A stretch of DNA of 64,000 nt from Dreissena polymorpha (GCF_020536995.1 NC_068355.1:930001-994000); one strand, 5' to 3'. Positions 1 through 11,839 are shown, counted from the first letter of the stretch. A program made the numbers and translations. Notes: generated by a model from the letters alone, not told the origin.

Positions 1-650
1 ATTCTTGTACCGTGTCAGCAGTAAACATAGAATTCCAATCACAAGTGTTCAGTTTGTTAATAAAATCTTCCACAGTATAGGTTTTCATACACCGAACAAG
101 AACTGTGTTATGCTTACTTATTTTTTCTTTGCTAGTTTTTCTTGTACAATATACTGGGAAATGGTCACTAAGATTTATGGGTAAAGTACCATATTGTGAA
201 ACTTTATTACTTTGATTACACAAGATATGATCTAAAATTGATGAAGTTGTTTCAGTTATTCTAGTAGGATGAGCAATCATTTGTTGTAGGTTAAAAATGT
301 CTAATAAAAGTGCATATTTTTCAAACAGTGAACACATTTTGTTTTTAAAACAAATATTTAAATCACCTAAAATAAACCATTCAAAATCAGATCGTAAATT
401 CGATAAAATGTTTTCTAAATGTTCCGTAAAATCCTTTTGATTCGGAGGCCGGTAGCAAGAACAAATCAGAATAGGTTTAGTTTTTACAAGATGTATCTCA
501 GCCAAAACCGCCTCAATAGTGTCACTGTGTAAATCAGTTCTTTCCGAAAATGCAATACTTTCATTTATAAATAAGCACACTCCTCCGCCATTACGATTTC
601 TGTCTCTCCGGATGACATTAAAACCTGGTATACAAATTTCATTGCTTGTG
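1..650 (-). mobile_element. LINE endonuclease domain fragment, runs off left edge
   Basis: Read on the minus strand, this stretch is open and encodes the apurinic-type endonuclease domain of a non-LTR retrotransposon. Visible in order are RNRNGGGVCLFI, CSCYRPP, FILGDLN, then PTRITETTSSILDHI and LSDHFPVYC near the left edge. These are the metal-binding and catalytic blocks (GDLN, SDH) known from CR1/Jockey/L2-type LINEs that nick the target DNA. The reverse transcriptase would lie to the left of the window. Upstream (above about 650) the frame fades into unrecognised sequence, so the 5' end is truncated or diverged. The family is inferred from motif style only. Confidence 0.85.
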
Positions 651-699
651 ATGGTATCGTCCAATAAAATTCAAATACAATTTCCCGCGGCTAGGTACG

Positions 700-1715
700 A
701 ATGAATACACTTCATTTATTCCATTGGCTGATTTGAGTATACCACCAGAACATTGGAAACATATCCGCGTCTTTGTAACACTGTTTTACTGCATGAAACA
801 ATTTTATCTCTAATGAAAAGGCTTAATAGATAGAACAGTTTTACACTCAATTCTCGACATCAATACAGTTTGTGCGTGCACCTTTTATTTTCAGAGAATT
901 ACCAGCGCAAAAGCGTTTATACTTAAAGGCTATATTCTCATATTTAGTACTTACTCCCATATTCCTGTCAACATGTTAACATGTAAAAGTATAAAGAGCA
1001 GTGGAAGCGAGGCCTCACTTTAATGTATTGCATTTCAACCCGCGAGGTATCGGGTCTATTCGCGGTTAGTGTGTGAATGTCAGAGTTTATATACAGGTCA
1101 TCACCGGAGTTCACGGCCAGTAAAATAATCGTTATATAATAAAGACGCTATCCATGAACTAGGTGACCTGGAATGTTCTTAAGACCAGAAATATGTTAAA
1201 TGAAGATATTCAGCAATATAATTATGGTATGTCAATAAAAGATTCTAAATGTGTTTTCAACAATACAATGATAAATACTATTTTTGATTAATTAAACAAT
1301 AATTATTCCACCATATTGACTTATGTATTAAGCATGAGCGCGATGATTCTCGATACTGTTAATAATGGAATCAAATGGCAATGCCCGACAAACCACTAAA
1401 ACAGGTTTGTTCGAAGAACGCGCCTATAAATACGGATACTTCGCGTGTGGCCGGTTGACTCATATGTTTTAATTTCACTTCCATTCTTCTTTTGGTTTTC
1501 TGTTTTGTATCTATAGGTTTATGACCAGCAATATGAAATAATGTAAAATAAGCCGCGAAAACTCCGCGTAACATCCAGTACTGCGTGTGATGCAGTTAAG
1601 TGCTGCACAGAAAAAGACATTCGCTATCCTCGATCTCATTCGTTGAACTATCAACGCCGTATATCTTTTTTTAAGATATTTATTGTTTCTGGATACGGAT
1701 CTTGATAGATAAGTT
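700..1715. other. Non-coding stretch, nothing recognised
   Basis: AT-rich sequence without a convincing reading frame, RNA gene or clear repeat. It probably includes decayed LINE flanks, since LINE pieces lie on both sides. Confidence 0.5.
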
Positions 1716-1719
1716 GTTG

Positions 1720-2131
1720 GGCCTTTAAGCGCCGGCGCAACGGTACATAGGGTGGTTAGTCCACTGTAGGATAGTTGACTTGAAACTGCCAACTGTGTCT
1801 GCGCGCACTAGACTTTCTTCCAGATTGTTCCACTCTATTATTGTCTTAAGGAAAAAGGAGTTCTTATATAATGGGGGTTTGCACTTGATTGGTGTGAAAC
1901 ACTTCGAGTTTTTGATAGAATAGTTTTCAAAAATGTTATCAACTTTAAAGTATGAAACAGTCTAAGGGGTAACTCTACGTTTGAATTGCTGGACTGGGGT
2001 AAGGAAGTCTTGGCTTGGCAGGGCTGGTACAAGCCCCTCAACCACCTTATAGAAGAAGATCGGTCTTCCTTCTCTCTTGGAGGGGTTGGATCTTCATACC
2101 TTTCAGCATATTTGTTACGCAGCCAGGTATT
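1720..2131 (-). mobile_element. LINE reverse transcriptase C-terminal fragment
   Basis: On the minus strand the sequence reads as the last part of a LINE ORF2. VTNMLKGMKIQPLQERRKT is followed by YKVVEGLVPALPSQDFLTPV, then CFTPIKCKPPLYKNSFF, IIEWNNLEESLVRADTVGSF and a short tail. This is the conserved region after the RT domain in CR1/Jockey-like elements (compare the end of the LINE at 46604-49730). At least one frame change near 2050 and an in-frame stop near 1960 show it is dead. Only about 400 bp survive, which is typical 5' truncation. Confidence 0.8.
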
Positions 2132-2149
2132 TTGGTGGTATAGTCTCCG

Positions 2150-2670
2150 GTAATATTAGATATTGAGAGTGTCCTAACATACAGCAGCATCCTCAATATC
2201 GTTTATTTATTGTATTTATTTTCAATTAGTTTCACTTAGTTTTACTTTAAGTTTCTGCTGATTTCATTCATGATGCAAAAAAGTTCAAAAACTTCCTCTG
2301 CATTAGAAAAACAATGCAAACCACTGTATGCGGCATTGCCGGGAAATGTTTATAGTTTTTGCAAATGCGGAAACCTTTAAGGTACAAACAGTTCTTTGTA
2401 AAACGGCATTCTGAGGAAAGTAAATCTCGCTTTTTAAATTAAAATTTGGAGGACCAGGGGACTTTTGGGAATGATGGTTAGCAACTTCATGCGTTTAATA
2501 TAAACATACTATAAGGAATATAAAACTGATTGACATTTCGGTACAAACAGAATAGTAAACGTGTTTATATTATCGAGTGCAACGATATTTGCATCATGCG
2601 CATGGTCATCGTCCACAGACAACTTGTGAAAAGGCACCCAGTAGGGTGATGTATAAGATGGACCTCTAAT
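2150..2670. other. Non-coding stretch, nothing recognised
   Basis: No supported gene or repeat was seen between the LINE scrap and the SINE-like sequence. Confidence 0.4.
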
Positions 2671-2677
2671 GCCTTGC

Positions 2678-2835
2678 TATACGAGCAAGCCTTTGGTAGT
2701 GACGCGGTAGAGTCTGCTTAGGAACAGGAATGATCTGGGTTCAATCATAATTGTAGTCAGATATTTGTCAGGTTGGTTTACTCACAGACGACGTGTGACA
2801 AGGAACAGATGACGACCAGACCATGGTGAACACAT
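2678..2835 (+). mobile_element. tRNA-derived SINE-like sequence
   Basis: The stretch GGTAGTGACGCGGTAGAGTCT resembles a tRNA A box, and CTGGGTTCAATCA downstream resembles a B box, with spacing similar to a tRNA. The following 70 bp has no tRNA fold, as expected of a SINE body. No poly-A tail or target duplication was recognised. Confidence 0.5.
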
Positions 2836-3100
2836 CTGGATTTTAGATTGATTTTCATTGTATAAAAAATGAAAAAGATTTTGCTATGACTGTATTAACT
2901 ACATGTTAATATTGATCAAATACTAGTACATTTCTTTTCCACCTTAGAAGAGTCATTGTTTCGGCCATTGACTGTATTTACTTATACATGTATTACATTT
3001 TTATGGTATTTAATATGATTATGTTATATGTGAGTCGTGAAAGAAAATAATTTGTATATGCATATATCGAGACAAAGTTCTGTTGTACAAGTCTGAATTA

Positions 3101-3122
3101 TGTGAGTGTGTGTGTGTGTGAG
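3101..3122 (+). repeat. GT microsatellite, left flank of the 8.7-kb element
   Basis: A short GT run ends directly at the left inverted end of the large element. A longer GT run in the same orientation begins directly after its right end at 11831. Confidence 0.85.
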
Positions 3123-3123
3123 T

Positions 3124-3148
3124 TTGTAAAACCTACCAACCGGGGAAA
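3124..3148 (+). repeat. Left terminal inverted repeat
   Basis: The 25-bp end matches the reverse complement of 11805-11829 at 24 positions. The CCAACCGGGG core recurs at 3170 and 3187 just inside. Confidence 0.85.
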
Positions 3149-3186
3149 ATCGTATGAATACACACCAACAAACCGGGGAACACCTA

Positions 3187-3210
3187 CCAACCGGGGAATT
3201 CCCCGGTTGG
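3187..3210. repeat. Perfect 24-bp palindrome in the left end
   Basis: Two terminal cores meet head to head: CCAACCGGGG, then AATT, then CCCCGGTTGG. Perfect symmetry suggests a dimer binding site or a cruciform-prone hairpin near the element end. Further diverged cores lie at about 3283 and 3369. Confidence 0.85.
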
Positions 3211-3764
3211 TTTTAGGCGAAAATCTCTAATCTACGTGAATGAAATACCAAACTGTCAATTTAAATTAGAAATCCAACGCCTTCCCCGATTAGCGGGTTT
3301 GTGGCATGCACAAAATATACACAAATCTTCACCATATTACAATCGAGTGTGTATCCAGGCTTATAACAGTTCCCCGGTTGCGCTGTTTAAAAATCATACA
3401 CTCGGTATTTATATCATTTAGTGAAAGTCAGTTGGAAAAATGGAGTTTCGAGCGAACAAACGCATTAAACTAAGGTAAGTTTTTTAATTATGTTTATAAT
3501 TTTTAATTACTATTAAAAAGCGCTTTTATGTAAACGTTAAAGTAATACTGGAAGACGAATTCTAAAGATCGATTTATATAAATATCATTTGATTACAAAG
3601 CTTGTTTTACGGTACATATTTCAAGAATATATTTTATAAATATACGTTAAACAAAGTAGAGCTCTACGCAGTTTTTAGCTCGACTATATATATACAGTGG
3701 AGCTATCCTACTCACCCCGGCGTCGGCGTTAGCATGAGCGTTAGCGTGAGCGTTGGAATGTTAA

Positions 3765-4275
3765 AGTTTGCGTACCACCTCAAATATTGTCTATGTCCCT
3801 TGACATATTGCTTTTATATTTTGCATACTTCTTTACCAACATGACCCCAATCTATAAACAAGAGCAGACAACTGTAACAAGCATCTTGTAAGAATTATGG
3901 TCACTTTTTTCCACTTAAAATATGCATATTATTGATAAATCTTTGTGAAAGTTTACGTACCACCTCAAATATTTTCTATGTCCCTTGACATATTGCTTTT
4001 ATATTTTGCATACTTCTTTACCAACATGACCCCAATCTATAAACAAGAGCAGACAACTGTAACAAGCATTTTGTAAGAATTATGGCCCCGTTTTTCCACT
4101 TAAAATATGCATATTATTGATAAATCTTTGTTACAGTTTACGTACCACCTCAAATATTTTCTATGTCCCTTGACATATTGCTTTTATATTTTGCGTACTT
4201 CTTTACCAACATGACCCCAATCTATAAACAAGAGCAGACTACTGTAAACAGCATTTTGTAAGAATTATGGCTCCT
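3765..4275 (+). repeat. 185-bp tandem repeat, three copies
   Basis: The phrase GTACCACCTCAAATAT recurs at 3772, 3957 and 4142, giving an exact 185-bp period, with very similar sequence between. A short GCGTTAGC-type minisatellite precedes it at 3720-3755. It lies between the left end and the first coding exon of the recombinase gene. Confidence 0.9.
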
Positions 4276-4462
4276 TAGTGATTTTGTTATTACTACACAT
4301 GCCTAAATACATATTATGTATATCATGAAATTAATGTAATTTGTGTACAAGGAATTAATGTCAATGTGTTGTACTAAATGGTTTTATGAATAACGAACTT
4401 TTTAACTCTGACTAGATTATGTGTTATACCATTTTTTATTGTTGTTGTGAATAGGCAACACA

Positions 4463-7400
4463 ATGACTACTAGATCTACGGACAGCCAGGAACCAGGACA
4501 AACAACATCCGTACACACGGAAGAAGTCGATGAGACGGTTTGTAATATTTCACTATGTCGAAGCTACTAAGGCGTATTTTCTGGTTTGGTTTAGTCTTCA
4601 GTGAAATAGGCGTAATTTTGCCTTAAATTATATTGTGCCAATATTTATTCCGGGTGGTGCTAATTGGTATTTGGGCTTAACATAACACGTACGTCGATGA
4701 TCATTATATTAACATGTTATGCGAATTTTAAAAGAATAAAATATTGTTTACCAGTTGTAGTGACTTTGAACTACTTGTCTTTCAAAATCTTCATATACAC
4801 AAAGAATTTAGAATTTACACCTGTCAATGAAACTGGTGCGCATGTGTATTAACCACTGTAGTTTATAAACATCGACTTCATCATAATCACAAAAACGTTA
4901 ATTATCGCTTATCCAAGAAGTGTAATATCATTAATTTTTATTTTCAGTGTAAGACTTATACGCTGCCAATTACTGTGTATGAAACTCTGAGACATTAAGA
5001 AATTTAACTTGCGTGTTACATATGGTCATTGGTTGATATTTCATCTTAACGACAAAAAAACAATAGCGTCTACTCGATATTTTGCTATACGATACATTCT
5101 GACATGGGTAAGAAAAGATAGTTCATTTTACACCAACCACCGCACAATACATACATGATTTACCGTGAACCACAGTCCGTTCACCAGTTCTTTTTTCTTC
5201 CAACACATTTGTCCAGAGAAGTACAATACCTTTCATTTAACCGTGCATACATTTCGTCTTATTAGTATCTGTAAAAAAATATTCCTTGTATACTTTTTCG
5301 AACTTTGATAACATGTTTGGAACAACCTGGTATATGTTAAGACTTGCTACGTCGGTGTATTCAGCCAATCTTTAAACATGCTTGATACGTTCAAGATAAA
5401 TAATCAAAGATATGTTAAATTTGAAACCGTTTTGTTAAAAAAAACAAAAAAAAAAACCGTTTTGTTGAAATTGATCATTTAAATGCAACCTTTAAAAATG
5501 TTTTATGGGTGTTTTTCAGTTTGTTATTATGTCGACAAAACAAGCTATCAATCTGTTTCAAATCTTCCCCAATGACAGTGAACGGCAAAAAATAAAACAT
5601 GTGATGTAAGATAAGCAAAAGTAAACTATTTTGGACGAAGGTGAATTAAACTTGTATTATACCATCGGTTGCAAACATTTACACAAAATTCTCATGTCAC
5701 TTAGATTTTCTACATCTTAATAAAAGGCCACATGAGTGATGATATCAATTGAAAATGCTGCTACTAAAGAATTGCAATTTCAACTGATACTAAGTAACGT
5801 GGATGTATGAATCTTACTCTATTATTGTCTCATTGAATTGTGTTGCAGAGTACCGAAACTAAAGAACATAGCGACACTGCACACGAGTACAATTCACAAG
5901 ATGCAGCAGAAAATATGTTGAACAGTGAATCATCGGATATCGATGTACGTAAACTTATAACGATTTTGTGATTGCAATACAGTACACACATTTAAACATT
6001 TTATCTAAGATTATATATAGTTCCGATTTTTTTCAAGCTCTAGTATCGAACTGTAATTAAGACATGCATTCTGGTAAGTGTTATGTTACACTTACACATT
6101 TTTATGGATGTAGTTCACCAACAACAAATTATGATGTTGTGATATTTTCATATTTTTATATGATCTCACACACAGGAAAACAACTTTATTTTACAGGATA
6201 GTGACAATGACAAAGACTATATTCCGGAAGAAGGCGATGCATCGTCAGATGAGTCGATAGTTGTCGAACTCATACCAAACATTCAAAGATTTCAAAAAAA
6301 GACAGCGTCAACACTACCTCCTGTTGAATCCTTGCAATCTCGTGCACGTGACGAATCATCCGCAGAGGCACACAAAACCAACATCACCATCGCTCAAACA
6401 AATAACAGTGAATACAGACATTACGATAAGAGATTTTATTGCATGTTTTGCGAAAAGGCTCAAATAAAACTAAAAAAAACATTTGCTTTTGCAGCATAAA
6501 GATGGGCAAGATGTGAAAGATCTATTAAATACGGAAAATTCAGCAGAAAATAAAAAAATGTATGAAAAAATAAGGAACGTAGGGAACCATCTCCATAATG
6601 TTAAAGTATTGCGAGATGGCCAAGGACAGCTGTTTGTGTCATACAGACAAAGTCACAATCAACGCGTAGCTGAGACGAGTATGGACCTTGTCCTTACTGT
6701 TACGGGTATTACCCGAAGAAAATCCTGTGGAGGCACACTCAAAAATGTAAGTTTACAATGCGGCGTGATCAAGAAAACGACTCGCTTTAGAGAGCAGCCT
6801 GCTATTACCAAAATCAAAAGAAGGAAGCACTATTTTAAGACGAGTAATCGAGTCCATGAGAAACGACGAAATAAGTCGCAAAGTCAAAAGTGATAATACA
6901 ATCCTTGCATTCGGTGAAAAACTCTGTACAAAAAGGGGCCATGATGAAAAGCAACACAATTATATTAGACAGAAGTTAAGAGAAGTTGGTAGATTGCTGA
7001 AAGACATGCGATCTTGTCCAGGCAATGTTGAAAAGTCTTTGGAGAATTTCATGTATTCAGATGCTTTCAAATTTATTACACAATCTTGCAAAAACGTTGC
7101 AGGCTTCGACGGAAACACCAATACTTATGCTACACCATCATTAGCCTTAAAGATTGGCACAACGCTTCAGAAATGTCTAAAAATTCTAATTTCGAAAGGA
7201 ATCGAAACAAACAACCAGGATCTGCAAACAAGGGCTGAGGAGCTTTCCAAACTATTTGAAATTAATTGGACGGAGGACGTGTCTTCCAATGCCCTAAGAA
7301 CACTTCATGAGGCTAAGCAGAACAGTCAGAAAGAACTGTTGCCATTGGCAAATGATGTCAAAGTAATGTCTGAATACTTACGACATGAAGCAGAAACACA

Positions 7401-9046
7401 TGCAAATACCTTACAAGAATCAGCAAGTGATTGCGAGAAAAGGCAAGCATGGCATAAGTTGTCTGAAATCTGCTTGTGTTTAATCGAAACGATCAGACGA
7501 TGTGTCAAAAATGACAGTCGAAGAATATTCAAAAAACAAATTGACAAATGACGATGGAGAATTAGATTGATGTTTAACAAAACTGGAAAAAAACCTGTGC
7601 CGTTATTTTTACCGTACAGAGATTATTGCAAAACGAGGTCGAATAGCTGCAGTACTGTTTCCAAGACAGGTGAAAGAAAATATCGACCTGCTCATACGCA
7701 GCAGAAATTCTCTAACAAACTGTTTAAATAGTAAATATCTTTTCCCAACAAAATCTGCATCATCGCATATTCGTGGGACAGATTTATTACGTTCAATAGC
7801 AATTGACTGTGGAGCTGAACATCCGAAAAGGCTTCGTTCTACAAAGTTAAGGAAACATATTGCCACAATGACTAGGCTTTTTAACTTGTCTGAAAATGAA
7901 ATAGACATTCTAGCTAAATTTCTTGGTCACGACATTCGGGTACATAGAGAATTCTACAGATAACCAGATGGAACCATGCAGGTTGCCAAAGTCAGCAAGC
8001 TGCTCATGATGATGGAAAGTGGACAAATTACCAGAAATTCTGTCAATTCGCTAGACGATATTGATGTGGACGACGAATGTATTGTAGGTATGTCGCATTT
8101 TTAGTGTTAAATTCATACAGTAAACTTAATGTTAATAATGGGCTCATTACCGAACTTGATTACCTAAAGTGATAAAAAGAATTACAAACATTTTCTGAAA
8201 TATACTTGTGTTATGCAAGGCAATTCTTTTTTATCGGAGACGACCAGGTAAGGCGGAATTTAAAGTCTACACTCATTTTGTGCTCAGTAAGGTTTACATT
8301 GGCTACTTCTAATTTTTCAATTTCAATGCACTAACTGCATATTTATTTGGTGTGCTTCGGTTGTTTCCATCATTGCTATATTATAAACTATATATATTTT
8401 TTGATCTTGTGATTTACACGACAGATGAACAATATTCTTCTGAATTATCAGAAAATAAAAATACTGAAGACCTTGAAACTCTGCTTCCCAGCACCAGTCA
8501 ACCAAAAATAACAGACAAAGGTATGCATACACATGTGGATGCATTTAAGTTATGTATCTCCAAGTTTCTTATGTTCCTTAGAACATGATTTGCTTACATG
8601 TAATTGTTTGATTCATTAGGCAAAATAATGTTTCCAAATTTGTCGTGTGACATCGATGTCATTATCAGGTGCCGTAAGTACCTGGACGCTTTTGTCGTAA
8701 ATTTGCTATGAAAAATTGTACTGAAGTATATATATTTAATATGGATATCTTACACATGGCAGTTAGCGACGTCATATGGTGTTTTATTATCCATGTACAG
8801 AAAAGGGTACTTCAAATACCAGGAGAACAAAACAAGCAGCCAAAAAGCAACGGAGTGAAGACGAAAACAGGAGCTGTTCACAGACACTTAGATCGTTTTT
8901 TGATAATTGGTAAATTACCAGGGAAAAAATCATTACTTGCATGTATTGAAAGTGAGAATGACCTTCACAACAGAAGTTGGAAAAATGTCAAAGACTTTTG
9001 CATAAATTTAATTGAAACAAAAAAGCGACGGGGACTTTTAACTTAA
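4463..9046 (+). pseudogene. Spliced zinc-finger/tyrosine-recombinase-like gene, decayed
   Basis: Five coding exons with GT/AG borders and matching phases can be drawn: 4463-4537, 5849-5944, 6197-8087, 8425-8520 and 8801-9046; a possible 5' non-coding exon ends near 3475. The first exons are acidic and end in DSDNDKDYIPEEGD. Then come a C2H2 motif (YCMFCEKAQIKL to HLLLQH, about 6455-6500), a CPYC...LWRHTQKC motif near 6690-6760, a long helical region (6856-7551), and a core with EIIAKRGR, TKLRKHIAT, FLGHDIRVH and REFYR. The LR-x-H, LGH and final Tyr blocks match the catalytic C-terminus of tyrosine recombinases. The last exon has a SANT-like end (LPGKKSLLAC, RSWKNVKDF). About six breaks are visible: frame changes near 6475, 6680, 6780 and 8865, a stop near 7570, and a stop right after REFYR. 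Related intact proteins occur, from memory, in molluscs and fish. Confidence 0.75.
6197..8087 (+). other. Main exon of the recombinase gene: zinc motifs and YR core
   Basis: This is the longest exon. It opens after a TTTTACAG acceptor and closes at a GTATGT donor. The middle (6856-7551) is open and holds GEKLCTKRGHDE, IRQKLREVGRLL, ATPSLALKIGTTLQK and LPLANDVKVMSEYL. The core (about 7575-8060) holds LEKNLCRYFYR, EIIAKRGR with a candidate beta-hairpin lysine, and the LRKH, LGHD and Tyr blocks, then VAKVSKLLMMMESG after the catalytic tyrosine. The first catalytic arginine expected before the hairpin is not obvious (RRCVKNDSRR near 7500 is the best candidate). Assignment to the tyrosine-recombinase fold is by motif order, not by any search. 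Confidence 0.7.
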
Positions 9047-9049
9047 AAA

Positions 9050-11290
9050 AATATAACACATATAATGCACGTTTAGGAGAATACGTTAAAGGATGAAGTT
9101 GCCACATGTGTTTTGTGTGTTTTCTTGTTCTATATACTCTTTTCGAAAACGATATATGTGTGCTTATTGTATTTGAATGTTTTATTAATACGGTTCAGTC
9201 AAAAACGATATTTGTTCATAATCATATCGCCGAACAAATAAGGATTGGTATATAGTTCGGCCAAAGAGTGTTTCTTTGTACTTTCTATTACGAGTTTCTA
9301 CGAGTTACTCACTATACAAGTTATTTTTTACCCCAAACTTGGTGAATATGAATGAATATAGCAAACATGATAACAAATCAATCTAGAAGGCTAAACGTTC
9401 AGAGAAGGCACAAAAAAATTCAGTCGGATAAATGGAAACAAACATTTTGTTCAAGCATAACAAACAAACACTTTTAGATATAATAAGATAAATGTAAATA
9501 ACATAAAAAAAACTACTGCTAAACTACTGCTACAATGTGAAGAATACAAATGAATATTTTGTCAATTTTACAAAATTTGTTTTGAATGACAGGTGTCTGA
9601 CTTGCAGTTGAGTACTTAATAGTTATTTTAAAGTAAAAATTTACCAATATGTAAATTATTGCGTAAATATCGCACTAGAATTGATTAAATAGTTGTTAAA
9701 TATTACAATAATTTCCTACACAGACTTTTGTGCATTTGTTTTGCGTGTAGATATTCACATTAACTATCAATTCACATATTTGCTTTGTGTATATAATTGG
9801 TATGTTTATTTTCAGAATTGAGTCACACTGTTATAATTTCCCTGTTGGTACATATTATTTTTAAGTTGGCACCAACAAGGGTCTAACAATTGATTCACAT
9901 GTGCACTCCCCAGTAAGTATATATACTATAATGTAAGTGATGCAAAATAATATTAAACTACGTGTTTGATAAGTGTTTGCTTTGGTACATATTTAATTAT
10001 TAGTGTTTTTATAAAATGATAATGCTGTCAAAGTCAGCGATGATAATACGTGTATAACAACATTAATTATAACATTTTTATATTGTTTTCAACAAATAAT
10101 ATATGGTTGACACATCGGCATAAATTTTCAGTGCTTAAAATACACTCTTTCTATTATATTTTATGCAAAAATTAGGTACATAAGTTGGTTTACATAAAGG
10201 TAGTTTGAACAAAATACGTGAATTCAAATCTTGAAAAAAGGTGTTTGGTTTGCAAGGGAAAACTAAGCGATTGCCAGTGACTATTTTCCTTAAAATATAA
10301 TCTGTTATTTCGACAGGTAGAATTTAATGTGAGTTCATTATTAACGTTAACCCGTTTTTGGCATTCTCTACTCAAACAAGTGCATACATACTGTATTTTT
10401 TTAATACAGCACATGTGTAATGGTATCACAGTTGTAGAATTGGAATTCATATATTATAACAATAAATACTGATCATTATTCAGATTGACCTACCGCCGTA
10501 GACTAAGTCACTGGCGCATCAAAATGCATTGTTATCAAGTCGTTTTGCTAGTTTACTAAACTAATTTGTTTCTCAGGCCTCGCCACATTCGTTGTGAAAC
10601 GTTCATGATTGTTTAAACTTTCAGATTTTATTATTTTTGAAAATGCAATAAATGTATTTAAGACAATTTAAGTGAAGTGGAAGTTGCCCTGCGTGTGAAT
10701 GAATTTTCTGATGTTTACCTGTTTCAGGGGATTAAATGCATGAGTTATTTTATAATGTCAGAGTAAGGACAAAGTAAATTTACACTACTCAATCTACATG
10801 CTTATGGGCAGTTCTACTTTTAGGATAAAAAACTTCATAGTACGTGAACATCGTGAATATTTTTTTCTGATGGAAAAAAGGAATTAAACAAATAAGCCGC
10901 CTCCCCCTCTCCTTCATTCGGTTTGACAAAAAGCATGGCCTAAAACAAAAACATTATTTTTTAGTTTTAAGAACGAATTGTATTCATTTGTTGATTAATT
11001 CACCATGATTGATATGCTATAATGCAGCACTTGCATGTTTGTAGTCGGCTTATAGCTAATAAAGTCATAAATGTATTGTTTGATTTGCGTTATGTCTCGT
11101 ATGCTTATTTTGATGTGAATAATATTTGAGTCAATCAAATGAGGCATTTTTGCAGAACTTATATAAGGTCATATAATAAACATATTTAATTTAAATATTG
11201 TTTCATACATATTCCTTTCAATTTTTGTGCTAACTTAAATATTATCCATGAACGTGCACGCCATTGTCCTATCAACAACGGTACCATGAT
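9050..11290. other. AT-rich 3' part of the 8.7-kb element, no gene seen
   Basis: After the last exon there is over 2 kb of AT-rich sequence without a convincing frame. It could hold the 3' UTR and cis-acting sequence. No fold or RNA gene was recognised. Confidence 0.5.
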
Positions 11291-11297
11291 TACACAC

Positions 11298-11660
11298 AAT
11301 TACCCCTGTTGGTAAACGCAAGTTCCCCGTTGGACATTATTGAAGTTCCACAGGGATAGCGCGCTTAAGTTCCTCTCTTGGTTAACACAATTCCCCTGTT
11401 GGCACACATTAAAGTTCCACGGTTGGTACGCACATAGTACCCCTGTTGGTATACACCGTTCCCCAGTTGGAACACATTGAAGTGCCACATTTGGAACGCA
11501 CTAAGTTCCCCTGTTGGTATACACCATTCCCCTGTTGGTACACATTGAAGTTCCACAGTTGGTACGCACTTAGTACCCCTGTTGGTATACACCGTTCCCC
11601 AGTTGGCACACATCGCAGTTCCTCATTTGGTACGCACATAATTCCCCGGTGTGCATGTAA
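11298..11660. repeat. Subterminal array of TTCCCC-GTTGG repeats
   Basis: About 14 degenerate units of roughly 22-24 bp, each with a core like TTCCCCTGTTGGTA or TTCCACAGTTGGTA followed by CACATTGAAG or similar, stand head to tail. A three-unit higher order of about 70 bp can be seen. The core is the same as in the terminal repeats, so the array probably arose from the element end and may bind its recombinase. Apparent reading frames across it on the minus strand are by-products of the repeat. Confidence 0.85.
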
Positions 11661-11804
11661 AATTTTCTTTGATTTATTACCCTATTTATCATAATTGTTA
11701 TGTCAAAATCGTATTTTAGGTTCGACACTTGTCTGTTTTTTATCACTTTCAGCTTTCTAGAATATGTGGAAATGGTGGTCCCCGGTTGGTAGGTTTAGAA
11801 CACA

Positions 11805-11829
11805 TTTCCCCGGTTGGAAGGTTTTACAA
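11805..11829 (-). repeat. Right terminal inverted repeat
   Basis: Reverse complement of the left end with a single mismatch. A second, inner core (CCCCGGTTGGTAGGTTT) lies at about 11780-11796. Confidence 0.85.
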
Positions 11830-11830
11830 G

Positions 11831-11839
11831 TATGTGTGC

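Larger units (their letters stand above)
3124..11829 (+). mobile_element. 8.7-kb TIR-bounded tyrosine-recombinase-like transposon
   Basis: The outer 25 bp at 3124-3148 and at 11805-11829 are inverted copies of each other with one mismatch (TTGTAAAACC then CCAACCGGGG). Inside lie a three-copy 185-bp tandem repeat, a spliced five-exon gene with a recombinase-like core (4463-9046), an AT-rich stretch and, at the right, a dense array of short repeats that carry the same TTCCCC-GTTGG core as the ends. Both flanks are GT microsatellite on the same strand, so the unit appears to have landed in a GT run. The gene is broken, so this copy is not autonomous. Known Crypton elements use tyrosine recombinases but are described without long inverted ends, so the assignment to any known superfamily is open. 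Confidence 0.75.

Noticed and set aside
3124-9046. Recombinase gene as a domesticated host gene
   Set aside because: Several frame breaks and stops, plus inverted ends around it, fit a dying transposon better than a functional host gene.
11300-11694. Several overlapping open frames across the TTCCCC-GTTGG array
   Set aside because: They repeat the same few residues on both strands because of the short tandem unit; no start context or domain.
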